Shown here in pieces: positions 30,170 through 39,919 of a stretch of DNA of 64,000 nucleotides (position 1 is its first letter; each line of letters begins with the position of its first letter). Both the position numbers and the translations under genes were made by a program. The notes under the pieces were generated by a model. The model searched no databases. It was given only the letters and a program-made list of their open reading frames with translations, and was not told where the DNA came from. Source of the stretch: an uncultured Dehalococcoidia bacterium (GTDB lineage: Bacteria; Chloroflexota; Dehalococcoidia; Lucifugimonadales; UBA1127); assembly GCA_913049785.1 (NCBI GenBank), contig CAJWXP010000001.1, positions 44,956-108,955 on the forward strand, given 5' to 3'.

Positions 30170-32839
30170 CTATCCCGACAACTGGGTCAGGAGTTCTTCA
30201 AGTCGAGCCTTGCGCTCTTCGTAGTTCCGCAGGCGCTCCCGTTCCCGTTCCACCACCTCTTCCGGGGCTTTCCCCATGAACTGGGGATCCTGCAGACGAA
30301 CGTTGAGCTTCTGGATCGCTTCTGATGATTCCTCCAACTCGGACGAAAGGCGCTTGCGCTCTGCAGCCAGGTCAACTAACCCCTCCATGGGAATAGCCAT
30401 CACCGCTCCGTTCACAACGGCGGATACAGCGCCACTGGTAGGTAGCTCAGACCTATCGTTCAGGAGCCGTAGGGGCTCTACCTTCGCCAGGGCTTTGATG
30501 AGATGGGTTTCCATCTCCAGCACAGAGGCCAGGGCTCCCGGGACGATGAGCAGCTCCAAATTGACGTTGGGCGTGATGTGGAACTCGGCTCGCGCGTTTC
30601 GGATGAGCCGTATGGTCTCTCGAACGCTGCCGATGGAGTCTTCAGCTTCGTCGTCAAGAGCTGACGCATCGCTCTCAGGGTAGGGCGAGATCATGATTGA
30701 CTCTGCTAAATCGATTTCCTTGGGCAAGCGCGATACCAGGTTCGTCCATATCTCTTCGGTCACAAATGGCATGAAAGGGTGGAGGAGTCGTAGGGTGGTC
30801 TCCAACACGTGGACCAGCATAGGCATCGGAGATGGGCCGATACCCTGGCGCAGGCGGACCTTGGCGGCTTCTATGTACCAATCGCAGTACTCGTCCCACA
30901 GGAACTCATAGATAGCCTGCTCGGCCTCACCAAGCTGGTATTCCTCAAGCTGTCGGGTCACTCGTGCGACCAGGCGATTCAGTCTGCTGTTGATCCAGCG
31001 GTCTTCAAGGTGCTCGGCCTTCGGGTTGCTCCAATCAGCGAGGTCAGGGGAATCCTCCATCACCAGCATGACATAACGTGATGCATTCCACATCTTGTTG
31101 GCAAAGTTCCGCGCCGCTTCCAGCTTCGTCGGACCCAGGCGCGCATCGTTGCCCGGAGCGTTGCCAGCAGTAAGGGCGAAGCGAAGCGCATCGCAGCCAT
31201 AGGTGTTGATCGCTTCCAGCGGGTCAAGCACGTTGCCCTTGGTCTTGCTCATCTTGGCGCCTTCTACGTCCCTGATGAGGCCGCTCAGGAACACTGTGTG
31301 GAAGGGGACTTCGCCAGTGTTCTCTATCCCCATCATGATCATGCGGGCGACCCAGAAGAAGAGGATGTCGTGGCCCGTTTCCATGACACTGGTGGGATAG
31401 AAGTACTTCAGTGACTCTGTCTCATCTGGCCAGCCAAGGGTGGAGTGGGGCCAGAGACCGGAGCTGAACCAGGTATCCAGCATATCCTCGTCCTGGCGTA
31501 GGTCTGTTGAGTTACATGATGGACATACTGTTGGATCATCGGTCTCCACAATCTCGGTTTCGCAGGTATTGCAGTACCAGACCGGGATTCGATGCCCCCA
31601 CCAGAGTTGGCGGCTGATGCACCAATCGCGCAGGTTCTCCATCCAGTTCTCGTAGACTTTTGAGAATCGCTCCGGCAGGATACGTACCGTCCCGTTGCGC
31701 ACCACTTCCAGTGCGGGCTTGGCCAATGGTTGTATCTGGACGAACCACTGCATGCTTACCAAAGGCTCCACGATCTGCGTGCACCGTTGGCAATGGCCGA
31801 TGGAGTGCTGCAGTTCCTCAATCTTCTCCAACAGTCCCTGTGCTTCCAGATCAGCTACGATCTGCTCTCTAGCCTTGAACCGGTCCATGCCTTCGTAGGG
31901 CCCGGCCTCGGCGTTCATGGTGCCATCAAGGTTCAAGACCGTGATGATGGGCAGGCCATGACGCTCACCGAGTTCAAAGTCGACAGGATCATGGCCAGGC
32001 GTCACCTTTAGGGCGCCTGTGCCGAACTCCGTCTCTACTGCGTCGTCGCCGACGATGGGTATGCGTCGTCCGAGTATCGGCAACACGACTTCACTGCCAA
32101 CGAGAGCTTTGTATCGAGGGTCGTCCGGATTCACAGCGACTGCGGTATCGCCCAGCAGAGTTTCCGGTCGAGTGGTGGCCACTGTTAGGTGTCCATCACC
32201 ACTCGCCAGGGGGTATTTGATGTAGTAGAGGCTGCCTGTAGTCTCCTGGTGCTCCACTTCCAAATCAGAGAGGGCAGTGGAACATCGAGGGCACCAGTTG
32301 ATGATGCGCTCGCCGCGATAGATGAGCCCCTTCTTGTACAGGTTCACAAAGGTGTGGCGAACCGCGCGGCTGGGGCCTAGATCAAGGGTGAAGGTCTCTC
32401 GACTCCAATCACAACTCACGCCCAGGCGACGGTGTTGCTCCCCGATGCGGCCTCTGGATCGGCCTACCCAGTCCCACACACGTTCCAAGAACTTCTCTCT
32501 GCCCAGGTCATGGCGGGTCAGACCCTCTTTGGCCAGTTCACGCTCCACAACCACCTGCGTGGCAATGCCAGCGTGGTCGAGGCCAGGTAGCCACAACGTG
32601 GGCTCGCCGCGCATCCGGTGCCAGCGCGTAAGGGCGTCTTCTACCGTTGCTCTTTGAGCATGACCAAGATGCAACTCGCCGGTCACGTTCACCGGTGGTT
32701 GGATGACGACAAAGGGTTTCTTGGAGGGATCGATCTTTGGTGTGAAGTACCCGGCGTCTATCCAGCGCTGATAGAGGCGTTGCTCAACCGGCGCTGGGTC
32801 GTATGCCGAGGGGATGTCTGAAGTGCCTTGAGAGGTCAT
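30170..32839 (-). CDS. valS: Valyl-tRNA synthetase
   Basis: PPVNVTGELHLGHA (HIGH), KMSKTKGNVLDPLEAI (KMSKS), 889 aa with C-terminal coiled coil. Confidence 0.98.
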   Translation of the reverse strand: MTSQGTSDIPSAYDPAPVEQRLYQRWIDAGYFTPKIDPSKKPFVVIQPPVNVTGELHLGHAQRATVEDALTRWHRMRGEPTLWLPGLDHAGIATQVVVERELAKEGLTRHDLGREKFLERVWDWVGRSRGRIGEQHRRLGVSCDWSRETFTLDLGPSRAVRHTFVNLYKKGLIYRGERIINWCPRCSTALSDLEVEHQETTGSLYYIKYPLASGDGHLTVATTRPETLLGDTAVAVNPDDPRYKALVGSEVVLPILGRRIPIVGDDAVETEFGTGALKVTPGHDPVDFELGERHGLPIITVLNLDGTMNAEAGPYEGMDRFKAREQIVADLEAQGLLEKIEELQHSIGHCQRCTQIVEPLVSMQWFVQIQPLAKPALEVVRNGTVRILPERFSKVYENWMENLRDWCISRQLWWGHRIPVWYCNTCETEIVETDDPTVCPSCNSTDLRQDEDMLDTWFSSGLWPHSTLGWPDETESLKYFYPTSVMETGHDILFFWVARMIMMGIENTGEVPFHTVFLSGLIRDVEGAKMSKTKGNVLDPLEAINTYGCDALRFALTAGNAPGNDARLGPTKLEAARNFANKMWNASRYVMLVMEDSPDLADWSNPKAEHLEDRWINSRLNRLVARVTRQLEEYQLGEAEQAIYEFLWDEYCDWYIEAAKVRLRQGIGPSPMPMLVHVLETTLRLLHPFMPFVTEEIWTNLVSRLPKEIDLAESIMISPYPESDASALDDEAEDSIGSVRETIRLIRNARAEFHITPNVNLELLIVPGALASVLEMETHLIKALAKVEPLRLLNDRSELPTSGAVSAVVNGAVMAIPMEGLVDLAAERKRLSSELEESSEAIQKLNVRLQDPQFMGKAPEEVVERERERLRNYEERKARLEELLTQLSG

Positions 32840-33082
32840 GGTACCGCCTGTCAGGGTAATCTGTTGAATAATCGATGGAGTCCATTGTACCCCAAAGCAT
32901 TCAGCTAGGATGCAGCTAGGATGCTAGTAGACATAATTTATTATCGGTGAAGCCAAAGGTTCAGAGCCCGGGATGATAATGGCGATGTTGCATCGAGAGG
33001 TAGGAAATATGCGTAACGCCGCGCTACGGGCTGCTGAGGAGGATGGTGTATCTGAGAAGTCGAGAAATCTGCGACGGTCGCG

Positions 33083-34282
33083 TTATTTCAGCAATTCGAC
33101 GATGCGGTCCAGGATGCGATGACCCACTTCGTACTTTGAAAGCAACGGAAGTTCCTCTGCCTCGCCTGCCGCATCGATTAATGTGACCTGGTTTGTGTCG
33201 GTACCGAACCCGCTGCCTTCTTTTGTGACGTCATTGGCAACGATGAGCGACAATGCTTTGGAGTCGACCTTGGCGCGGGCGTTGTCGAGCAGGTTCTCTG
33301 TCTCAGCAGCAAAACCGATCCGGAGGACACCTGCCGGAACCTCAACAAAGAAGTCCGGATTTTTCACCATCTCCAGGGTCATGCCGCCGTCTTGCCCGTT
33401 TTTCTTGATCTTCTGTTCTGCTACCTGAGTGGGTCTGTAGTCACTTACTGCAGCGGCCATCACCAAGGCATCAGCGCCCACGCATGAATCCAGGACTGCA
33501 GTACGCATTTCCGCCACTGATGTGACATTAATACTTGTGACATTAATAGGTGTCACAATGTTGGTCGTTGCTGTTACAAGAATCACGTCAGCGCCACGGT
33601 CCCTGGCTGCCTCAGCAATGGCATAGCCCATCTTTCCTGTTGAGTGATTTGTGACGACACGCACGGGATCTATTGGCTCCTGAGTACCGCCTGCGGTCAC
33701 AACGATCTTGCGACCGTTGAGGTCACCGGACTGAGCGAGGACCAACTTGATATGACCTACCAACGCCTCCGGCTCCAACATGCGACCGTGGCCGATAAGC
33801 CCGGAGGCAAGCCTGCCTGATGCGGGTCCTGCGACGTGAGCCCCACGGGCGGTCAACGTTGCAATGTGCTCTTGTACGCTGGGGTGTTCCCACATGTGCG
33901 CGTCCATCGCAGGAGCAACCATGAGGGGTGCCGCGGTGGCAATGGCTGCTGTGGTCAGGGCGTCGTCGGCCAAACCAAGAGCCAGCTTCGCCAGTGTGTG
34001 GGCAGTGGCAGGTGCTACGACAAGGATATCGGCACGCTGTGCCAGGGCCACATGCTCTATGGCCTCCTCAGATTCCAGGTCAAAGAGGTTGGTCACCACG
34101 GGTCTGTGGGTGAGGCTGCGGAACGTTAGGGGCGCCACGAACTGCGTAGCGTTCTCAGTGAGGATGGTATCAACCTTTGCGCCAGCCTGCGTGAGCTTAC
34201 TGGCCAGGTCGGCTGCTTTGTATGCGGCTATGCTGCCGGTCACGCCCAGCAGAACGGTCTTGCCTTCTAACGGGTTTGCCAT
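33083..34282 (-). CDS. coaBC: Bifunctional phosphopantothenoylcysteine decarboxylase / phosphopantothenate-cysteine ligase
   Basis: KTVLLGVTGSIAAYKAADLASKL, PAMDAHMWEHPSVQ, VVTAGGTQEPIDPVRVVTNHSTGKMGYAIAEAA. Confidence 0.96.
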   Translation of the reverse strand: MANPLEGKTVLLGVTGSIAAYKAADLASKLTQAGAKVDTILTENATQFVAPLTFRSLTHRPVVTNLFDLESEEAIEHVALAQRADILVVAPATAHTLAKLALGLADDALTTAAIATAAPLMVAPAMDAHMWEHPSVQEHIATLTARGAHVAGPASGRLASGLIGHGRMLEPEALVGHIKLVLAQSGDLNGRKIVVTAGGTQEPIDPVRVVTNHSTGKMGYAIAEAARDRGADVILVTATTNIVTPINVTSINVTSVAEMRTAVLDSCVGADALVMAAAVSDYRPTQVAEQKIKKNGQDGGMTLEMVKNPDFFVEVPAGVLRIGFAAETENLLDNARAKVDSKALSLIVANDVTKEGSGFGTDTNQVTLIDAAGEAEELPLLSKYEVGHRILDRIVELLK

Positions 34283-34323
34283 GGTCCCTTCCTTTCTGGA
34301 GGTAAGGGCCGTGGGGCATGTTC

Positions 34324-35106
34324 CTAGGCGGAAGTGTCCCCAGTGCTGTTCATATCGTACACCATCCGGAGGCCTATGAGGGTCAAGTCCGGGTTTACGG
34401 CGTGAAAAACGTCGGTTTGCGTAGCTACAAGGTCAGCGAGCCCACCCGTTGCGATGGCACGCGTATTGTCACCAAGTTCCTCTCGAAATCGAGCGATCAT
34501 GCCCTCTACCAGCGCCACATGCCCGAAGACGAGCCCTGATTGGAGTGCGGTGACGGTGTTGCGACCGATAGCCGACTTTGGTGCGACGAGCTCGACTCGA
34601 CGGAGCTGCGAGGTCTGCTGGATCAGCGCTTCAGATGCGATGTGTATGCCAGGGAACAGCGCGCCGCCAAGGTAGTCGCCATCTGCCGTCACGGCATCGA
34701 AGACCGTTGCTGTGCCGAAGTCGACGATCACCAGCGGCCCGCCGTACAGGCGATAGGCAGCAGCAGCGTCCACAACGCGATCAGCTCCCACATCGCGCGG
34801 AGGCTCATAGAGCACGCGAACACCTGTCTTGGTGCCCGCTCCCACCACTATGGGAGACGTGTGGAATGTGGTGTTGCAGGCTTCCTCGAAGACAGCGGTC
34901 AGGGGCGGCACGACGCTACAGATGATGACTGCATCAATGTCCGCAGGGGAAACGCCTTTCATGGATAGAAGCGACTGAAGGAATACGCTGTACTCGTCCG
35001 GCTGCCATCGCGCCTCTGTGGATAGACGCCACGTTGCATGGAGCTCCTCCCCTTCGAAGGCGCCCATCGTGATGTTCGTGTTACCGATATCAATAGCAAG
35101 CAGCAT
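34324..35106 (-). CDS. coaX: Type III pantothenate kinase
   Basis: MLLAIDIGNTNITMGAFEGEEL, DVGADRVVDAAAAYRLYGGPLVIVDFGTATVFDAV. Confidence 0.95.
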   Translation of the reverse strand: MLLAIDIGNTNITMGAFEGEELHATWRLSTEARWQPDEYSVFLQSLLSMKGVSPADIDAVIICSVVPPLTAVFEEACNTTFHTSPIVVGAGTKTGVRVLYEPPRDVGADRVVDAAAAYRLYGGPLVIVDFGTATVFDAVTADGDYLGGALFPGIHIASEALIQQTSQLRRVELVAPKSAIGRNTVTALQSGLVFGHVALVEGMIARFREELGDNTRAIATGGLADLVATQTDVFHAVNPDLTLIGLRMVYDMNSTGDTSA

Positions 35107-35197
35107 AGGTGTTCTCTTTACAGATAGTATATCCGCCCCTAGCTATAGGCACAAATAGGCTACAGGTATGAGGTGATGGCTGTGGCTGGTTGCAGGA

Positions 35198-36787
35198 CTA
35201 GGATATCTCCCGAATACCCCCGCTGAATGTACCCTCGCGTACCGACTTGATGGCCCTGGGAATCATGGGCAGGAGGTCGCTTGCGACGAGGCCCGTGTTA
35301 CCTATGTCGTTGGTCACCATCTCACCAGCCGCGGCATGTAGGTACGCGCCAAGGCTGGCGGCATCGTAGGGTAGAACGCCCTGAGCGATGAGGCTTGCGA
35401 TGACTCCGGCAAGGACATCGCCTGTGCCGGCCGTGGCGAGCCCCGGGTTGGCGAAGGGGATGATCCTGACATCTCCTTCTGGCGATGCTACAACGGTATA
35501 AGCCCCTTTTAGGAGCACTGTCACGCCCCATTCGGCGGCGGCCTTTTGCGCAGTCGCCACCCGGTCACCTTCAACGTCGGTGATGGACGTACCCAGTAGT
35601 CGAGACATTTCGCCGGGGTGTGGCGTGACCACGGTAGGAGATTGAAGCCGACTGTACCAGGATGGTATTCCAGAAAGGGTGTTCAGCGCATCCGCGTCCA
35701 AGACGATGGGGACGCTTAGAGGCACGCTTGAGAGGAGAAGTTGCTCCAGCAGGGCGTTCGTGCCGTCATGCTGGCCTAGGCCGCAACCAGCTAGCAGCAC
35801 GTCGCAGTTAGGTAAGCCATCGCGTACGGCTAAAGCGCCCTCGGCGGTCGGGTCACCGTCAGTGTCGCACGGCAGCAGGAGGTAGGTGGGTTCCGTGAGT
35901 TTGCTGGCCACCAGCGACTGAAGGGATGGGGTCGCCGCCAGAGTGACATAACCGGAACCGCTGCGAGCCGCTCCCATGCACGCGAGGTAGGCCGCACCGA
36001 CGTAGTTCCGAGAGCCGACCAAGGCAAGCACACGACCAAACGTGCCCTTGTGTGCGCTGAGGGGGCGTGTAGGCAGATATGCTTGAGCCCAGGCCTGCGT
36101 AACCACCTCTTGTCGGATGTTCGCGGACAGGCCCTCAGGGATACCGATGTCGGCAACGGTGATCTGGCCCATGAGGTCAGCGCCAGGGAACCGGAACAGG
36201 CCGGTTTTGGGGAATCCGAAGGTCGCTGTGGCGTCTGCCACAAGCGCATCGGCGTCTGCCGAGCCGGTCTCTGCGTCAACGCCACTGGGGATGTCCAAAG
36301 CAAGTATCACCAGCTCAGGTCGACGTTCACGTTCAGCGTTTGCGGCCGCCAGGACGTCACGATAGATGCCTTCTAGCGGCCGAGATCGCCCCGTACCAAG
36401 GACTGCATCAACCACCAGGGCTGCTTCCGATAGCTCGCTCTGGATATCAGTGAGGTGGGAGGAGTCAGCAGCTTCAACTATAGTCACGCCAACTTCTGAG
36501 GCTGGTTGGAGTTTAGGGTCGTCAGGCGCTCTTGGGGCTAGAAGGAAGGCGGTGGTGCGGGCACCCCAGCTCTGGAGGTGTCGAGCGGTGACCAGGCCGT
36601 CGCTGCCGTTATTGCCGGATCCCACCAAAATGATGATCTGTGAGCCGTATGCGCCTTCGCCTAGCATATTCCAAGCAACCCTGGCAGCCAGGAGCCCTGC
36701 GCGCTCCATGAGCGCATCGGTAGAAACGCCCTCTTCCTCAGAGCGGCGCTCCAGATCCCGCATCTCTTCAGGCGTTACCGTCTTCAC
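35198..36787 (-). CDS. nnr: Bifunctional NAD(P)H-hydrate epimerase / ADP-dependent NAD(P)H-hydrate dehydratase
   Basis: Epimerase motif ILVGSGNNGSDGLVTARHL and dehydratase motifs VVTPHPGEMSRLLG, NPGLATAGTGDVLAGVI. Confidence 0.93.
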   Translation of the reverse strand: MKTVTPEEMRDLERRSEEEGVSTDALMERAGLLAARVAWNMLGEGAYGSQIIILVGSGNNGSDGLVTARHLQSWGARTTAFLLAPRAPDDPKLQPASEVGVTIVEAADSSHLTDIQSELSEAALVVDAVLGTGRSRPLEGIYRDVLAAANAERERRPELVILALDIPSGVDAETGSADADALVADATATFGFPKTGLFRFPGADLMGQITVADIGIPEGLSANIRQEVVTQAWAQAYLPTRPLSAHKGTFGRVLALVGSRNYVGAAYLACMGAARSGSGYVTLAATPSLQSLVASKLTEPTYLLLPCDTDGDPTAEGALAVRDGLPNCDVLLAGCGLGQHDGTNALLEQLLLSSVPLSVPIVLDADALNTLSGIPSWYSRLQSPTVVTPHPGEMSRLLGTSITDVEGDRVATAQKAAAEWGVTVLLKGAYTVVASPEGDVRIIPFANPGLATAGTGDVLAGVIASLIAQGVLPYDAASLGAYLHAAAGEMVTNDIGNTGLVASDLLPMIPRAIKSVREGTFSGGIREIS

Positions 36788-37148
36788 TGGTCTCCCCTAC
36801 CGCGACGACTACAGCGTAGTCCCTGGAGTGGGATATGCTGATTGCTATCTCGCCCAGTGTCAAGAATTCCGCACGGGCTTTGGCTCGACCGTGCAACACG
36901 ACGGTAGGAGCTTGCCCACGCTCGCGTACTACTTCAATCTCCCGCCACGAGACGCCACGCACCCCGGTGCCCAGGGCCTTCATGACTGCTTCCTTGGCTG
37001 CAAAGCGCCCAGCGAGCTGAGGCCAGCGACCTCTGGAGTAGTCAAGCTCTCCCTGGGTGAAGATGCGATGGAAGAACCGATCGCCCCAGCGCTCCACAGC
37101 TTCGCCTATGCGCTCTATCTCAACGATGTCCACTCCGGTTCGTAGCAT
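36768..37148 (-). CDS. acpS: Holo-[acyl-carrier-protein] synthase
   Basis: GVDIVEIERIGEAVERWGDRFFHRIFTQGELDY, LAGRFAAKEAVMKALGTG. Confidence 0.95.
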   Translation of the reverse strand: MLRTGVDIVEIERIGEAVERWGDRFFHRIFTQGELDYSRGRWPQLAGRFAAKEAVMKALGTGVRGVSWREIEVVRERGQAPTVVLHGRAKARAEFLTLGEIAISISHSRDYAVVVAVGETSEDGNA

Positions 37149-37469
37149 GGTATGACGTCACATTCCTCTGTCGATTCCAATGGCAAGATAATTCGTATCT
37201 ATGGTTGGCCGCATTATAGGTGTCAACAAACGGGCTGTCTATGCAAATTTCATAGGATAAACGGACACCCGTTGGAACCAATCTTTGGGCTGGGGAGTTG
37301 AAACAACGCAAGGTCAGTGCATATGACATGCACGGTTGGAGATGATTTAGGGATGAAATCACGACGTCAGGCCAGTGTTTAAATGCTAATTTCAAATACA
37401 TATTTCATGTCACTTCATGTATTCTCAAACATTTCTTAAAAAAGTATGAAACTTTTCTTATAACTTATC

Positions 37470-37498
37470 TTGACATCGAACAAAGTGCTATGTACACT
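37470..37498 (+). promoter_or_regulatory. Sigma-70-type promoter
   Basis: TTGACA (37470-37475), 17 bp spacer, TACACT (37493-37498), about 40 bp before the ATG at 37540. Confidence 0.65.
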
Positions 37499-37539
37499 GT
37501 GAGCAACGAGGGAGTTCTGTTATTGGTTGGGAGGGGTTT

Positions 37540-37767
37540 ATGGCTCGCAAAACACCGTTGATGCTTAGAGTGGAAGAGCAGTACAAGAGACCCTTGGAAA
37601 AGCTGCTTCCAGAGATGGTCAATGAGATGGGGCTCTCTGCTACCGCAGATGAGTTCAAGGTCAGCAAGGCAACTCTGGGATATTGGCTACTGAAGCTAGG
37701 GATCAACGTCAGACGTGTCGCCCTAGCACCTGGAGAGACCCTGGAGATCAAACACTTAACTAGTTAA
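37540..37767 (+). CDS. Small putative helix-turn-helix DNA-binding protein
   Basis: 75 aa; MGLSATADEFKVSKATLGYWLLKLGINVRRVALAPGETLEIK reads as an HTH; has its own promoter and terminator. Confidence 0.6.
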   Translation: MARKTPLMLRVEEQYKRPLEKLLPEMVNEMGLSATADEFKVSKATLGYWLLKLGINVRRVALAPGETLEIKHLTS

Positions 37768-37792
37768 TTACCGTCCGCGTGGTCGGGTCTTT

Positions 37793-37834
37793 AGCCCTTG
37801 TGTCTCAGAGGGGGAGACGCAAGGGCTTTTTCTT
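37793..37834 (+). terminator. Rho-independent terminator
   Basis: AGCCCTTGtGTCTC ... GAGACgCAAGGGCT followed by TTTTTCTTT. Confidence 0.85.
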
Positions 37835-37895
37835 TGGCTTCCGGAAATGTGACATAAATTGTCTCGGTTGTGGAGGCGGGCCAGGCCGATGGGGG

Positions 37896-38672
37896 TTATT
37901 CCTGCGATGATGTATTAATGAGGCCCGCCATGTAACCGGCGCCAAAGCCGTTATCGATGTTCACCACGCTTACCCCTGGTGAGCAGCTGCTGAGCATTCC
38001 CAACAACGCGGCAATTCCGCCGAAGCTCGCCCCGTAACCGATGCTTGTTGGAACAGCAATGATCGGGGCGGAAACGAGGCCGCTCACCAAACTGGGGAGG
38101 GCTCCTTCCATTCCGGCCACTGCAATGATGACTCTGGCTTTCTGGAGCGTGGGTAACTGGTCAAGCACCCTGTGAACGCCCGCCACTCCAACATCGGTTA
38201 TGCGCTCCACGTCGCAGCCCATGAGGTGTGCTGTGAGTGCTGCTTCGTCCGCTACAGGAAGGTCGCTGGTTCCCGCTGTGACGATCAGCACCCCTGGCGT
38301 GAGAACGAGATTGACTCGTCGGTCCACCACGATGGCTTTGGCTGCCTCGTGGAATACCGCGTCCGGATCTGAAGAACGGACGAGCGCGTACGCTTCCTGG
38401 CTTGCGCGAGTGACCAGCACGGTGTCTGTCTTTTCCGCCAGGCTTTTGGTGATAGCTGCAATCTGCTCAGGGGTTTTGCCAAGGCCAAGGACGACCTCGG
38501 GGAACCCTCGTCGCAGGGCACGATGATGGTCCAGTTTCGCGAAGCCCAGATCCTCATACGGGAGATGCTTCAACTCTGTGAGCGCCTCCTCGATCGACAC
38601 ATCGCCGTGCTGAAGTCCTTCCAGCAGATATTTGAGTTTCTCCGAATCTATGGGAACCCCCCGTGAAAGCAT
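37896..38672 (-). CDS. larB: LarB-like (PurE/AIR-carboxylase-related) nickel-pincer cofactor biosynthesis protein
   Basis: LGFAKLDHHRALRRGFPEVVLGLGKTPEQIAAI, VTAGTSDLPVADEAALTAHLMGCDVERITDVGVAGVHR, GYGASFGGIAALLGMLSSCSPGVSVVNIDNGFGAGYMA. Confidence 0.92.
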   Translation of the reverse strand: MLSRGVPIDSEKLKYLLEGLQHGDVSIEEALTELKHLPYEDLGFAKLDHHRALRRGFPEVVLGLGKTPEQIAAITKSLAEKTDTVLVTRASQEAYALVRSSDPDAVFHEAAKAIVVDRRVNLVLTPGVLIVTAGTSDLPVADEAALTAHLMGCDVERITDVGVAGVHRVLDQLPTLQKARVIIAVAGMEGALPSLVSGLVSAPIIAVPTSIGYGASFGGIAALLGMLSSCSPGVSVVNIDNGFGAGYMAGLINTSSQE

Positions 38673-38788
38673 GGATTTTCGTGCGGACTCATCGTATCAT
38701 AGGCGCCCCAAACTGGCGCGAAAGTCGCAGCAAAATCCGTTGCGGACTGAGTAGTGCCAGCATATACTTGGGCAAACTTTTCGGAGAG

Positions 38789-39919
38789 ATGTATATGAAC
38801 GTGTCCTGCCTTCAGGAGACCTTAAACAAGGGCCTCGGTATTGTTGGCAGAGCCGTGGCCACGCGTACCACTCTGCCTATCACCCAGAACGTGTTGATTT
38901 CCACGGACCAGGGCAGGCTGAAGCTGACCGCCACCAACTTGGAAGTCGCAATCAGTACTTGGATAGGCGCTACAGTGGAGGATGAGGGGGATATCACGAT
39001 CCCTGCGAGGCTGCTCTCTGAATTTGTCGGCTCCCTATTGAACGAGAAGGTGGACATGGTCACCACCACTCAGCCCCAGGCTATGACGCTGACGTGCGCC
39101 CGTTACGAGGCGAGGATCATAGGCACCGATGCTGGCGAGTTCCCTCCGATTCCGACGGTCGACGACGGTGTCACTGCGAAGATCGACCCCACCGTGCTGA
39201 AGAAGGCGATTGGGCAGGTGGTCTTTGCTGCAGCTACGGAAGAGTCACGCCCCGTTTTGACCGGCGTGAAGCTTGAGCTTGAAGACGACCGGTTCACCCT
39301 TGCCGCCGCTGATGGTTTCCGCCTGGCGGTACACAAGGGCAAGCTGGTAGAAGCTGTTGCCGAGCCTACGGAGGTCATCATCCCAGCCAGGACGCTAAAC
39401 GAGCTGAACCGCCTGCTGGGCGATCAGTCTGAGCCTGTTGAGTTGGTGCTGTCTCCCACGCGAGGGCAGGCGCTCTTCCGTTTGAACAACGTCGAAGTGG
39501 TATCGCAGCTCATCCAGGGAGCGTTCCCCAACTACGCACAGCTGATTCCCCAGAGCTACACCACGAAAGCGGGTCTAAAGGTAGATGAATGCCTGCGTGC
39601 AGCGCGTACGGCCGCCATCTTCGCCCGTGACAGCTCGGGGATCGTGCGACTGCACATCCAGGATGGCCCTCCAGGGTCGCTACAGGTGTTGGCGCGTGCA
39701 GAAGAGGTTGGCGAGAACACAGCCGAGATGGATGCTGTAGTCGAGGGTGGCGAGGCGAAGATCGCCTTCAACGCCAAATACCTTATCGACGTTCTGGGTG
39801 TCATTGAATCCGACGATGTAGCGCTGGAAGTCACCACGCCCTCAAGCCCTGGAGTACTGCGACCTTCAGACACAGAGGATTACATTCACGTGATCATGCC
39901 CATGTTCGTTCAGTGGTAG
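38789..39919 (+). CDS. dnaN: DNA polymerase III beta sliding clamp
   Basis: LNKGLGIVGRAVATRTTLPITQNVLISTDQGRLKLTATNLEVAI..., C-terminal YIHVIMPMFVQW. Confidence 0.95.
   Translation: MYMNVSCLQETLNKGLGIVGRAVATRTTLPITQNVLISTDQGRLKLTATNLEVAISTWIGATVEDEGDITIPARLLSEFVGSLLNEKVDMVTTTQPQAMTLTCARYEARIIGTDAGEFPPIPTVDDGVTAKIDPTVLKKAIGQVVFAAATEESRPVLTGVKLELEDDRFTLAAADGFRLAVHKGKLVEAVAEPTEVIIPARTLNELNRLLGDQSEPVELVLSPTRGQALFRLNNVEVVSQLIQGAFPNYAQLIPQSYTTKAGLKVDECLRAARTAAIFARDSSGIVRLHIQDGPPGSLQVLARAEEVGENTAEMDAVVEGGEAKIAFNAKYLIDVLGVIESDDVALEVTTPSSPGVLRPSDTEDYIHVIMPMFVQW

Noticed and set aside
32840-33080. Possible T-box leader upstream of valS
   Set aside because: Reverse complement inspected; no T-box consensus (AGGGTGGNACCGCG) or convincing terminator/antiterminator pair seen.
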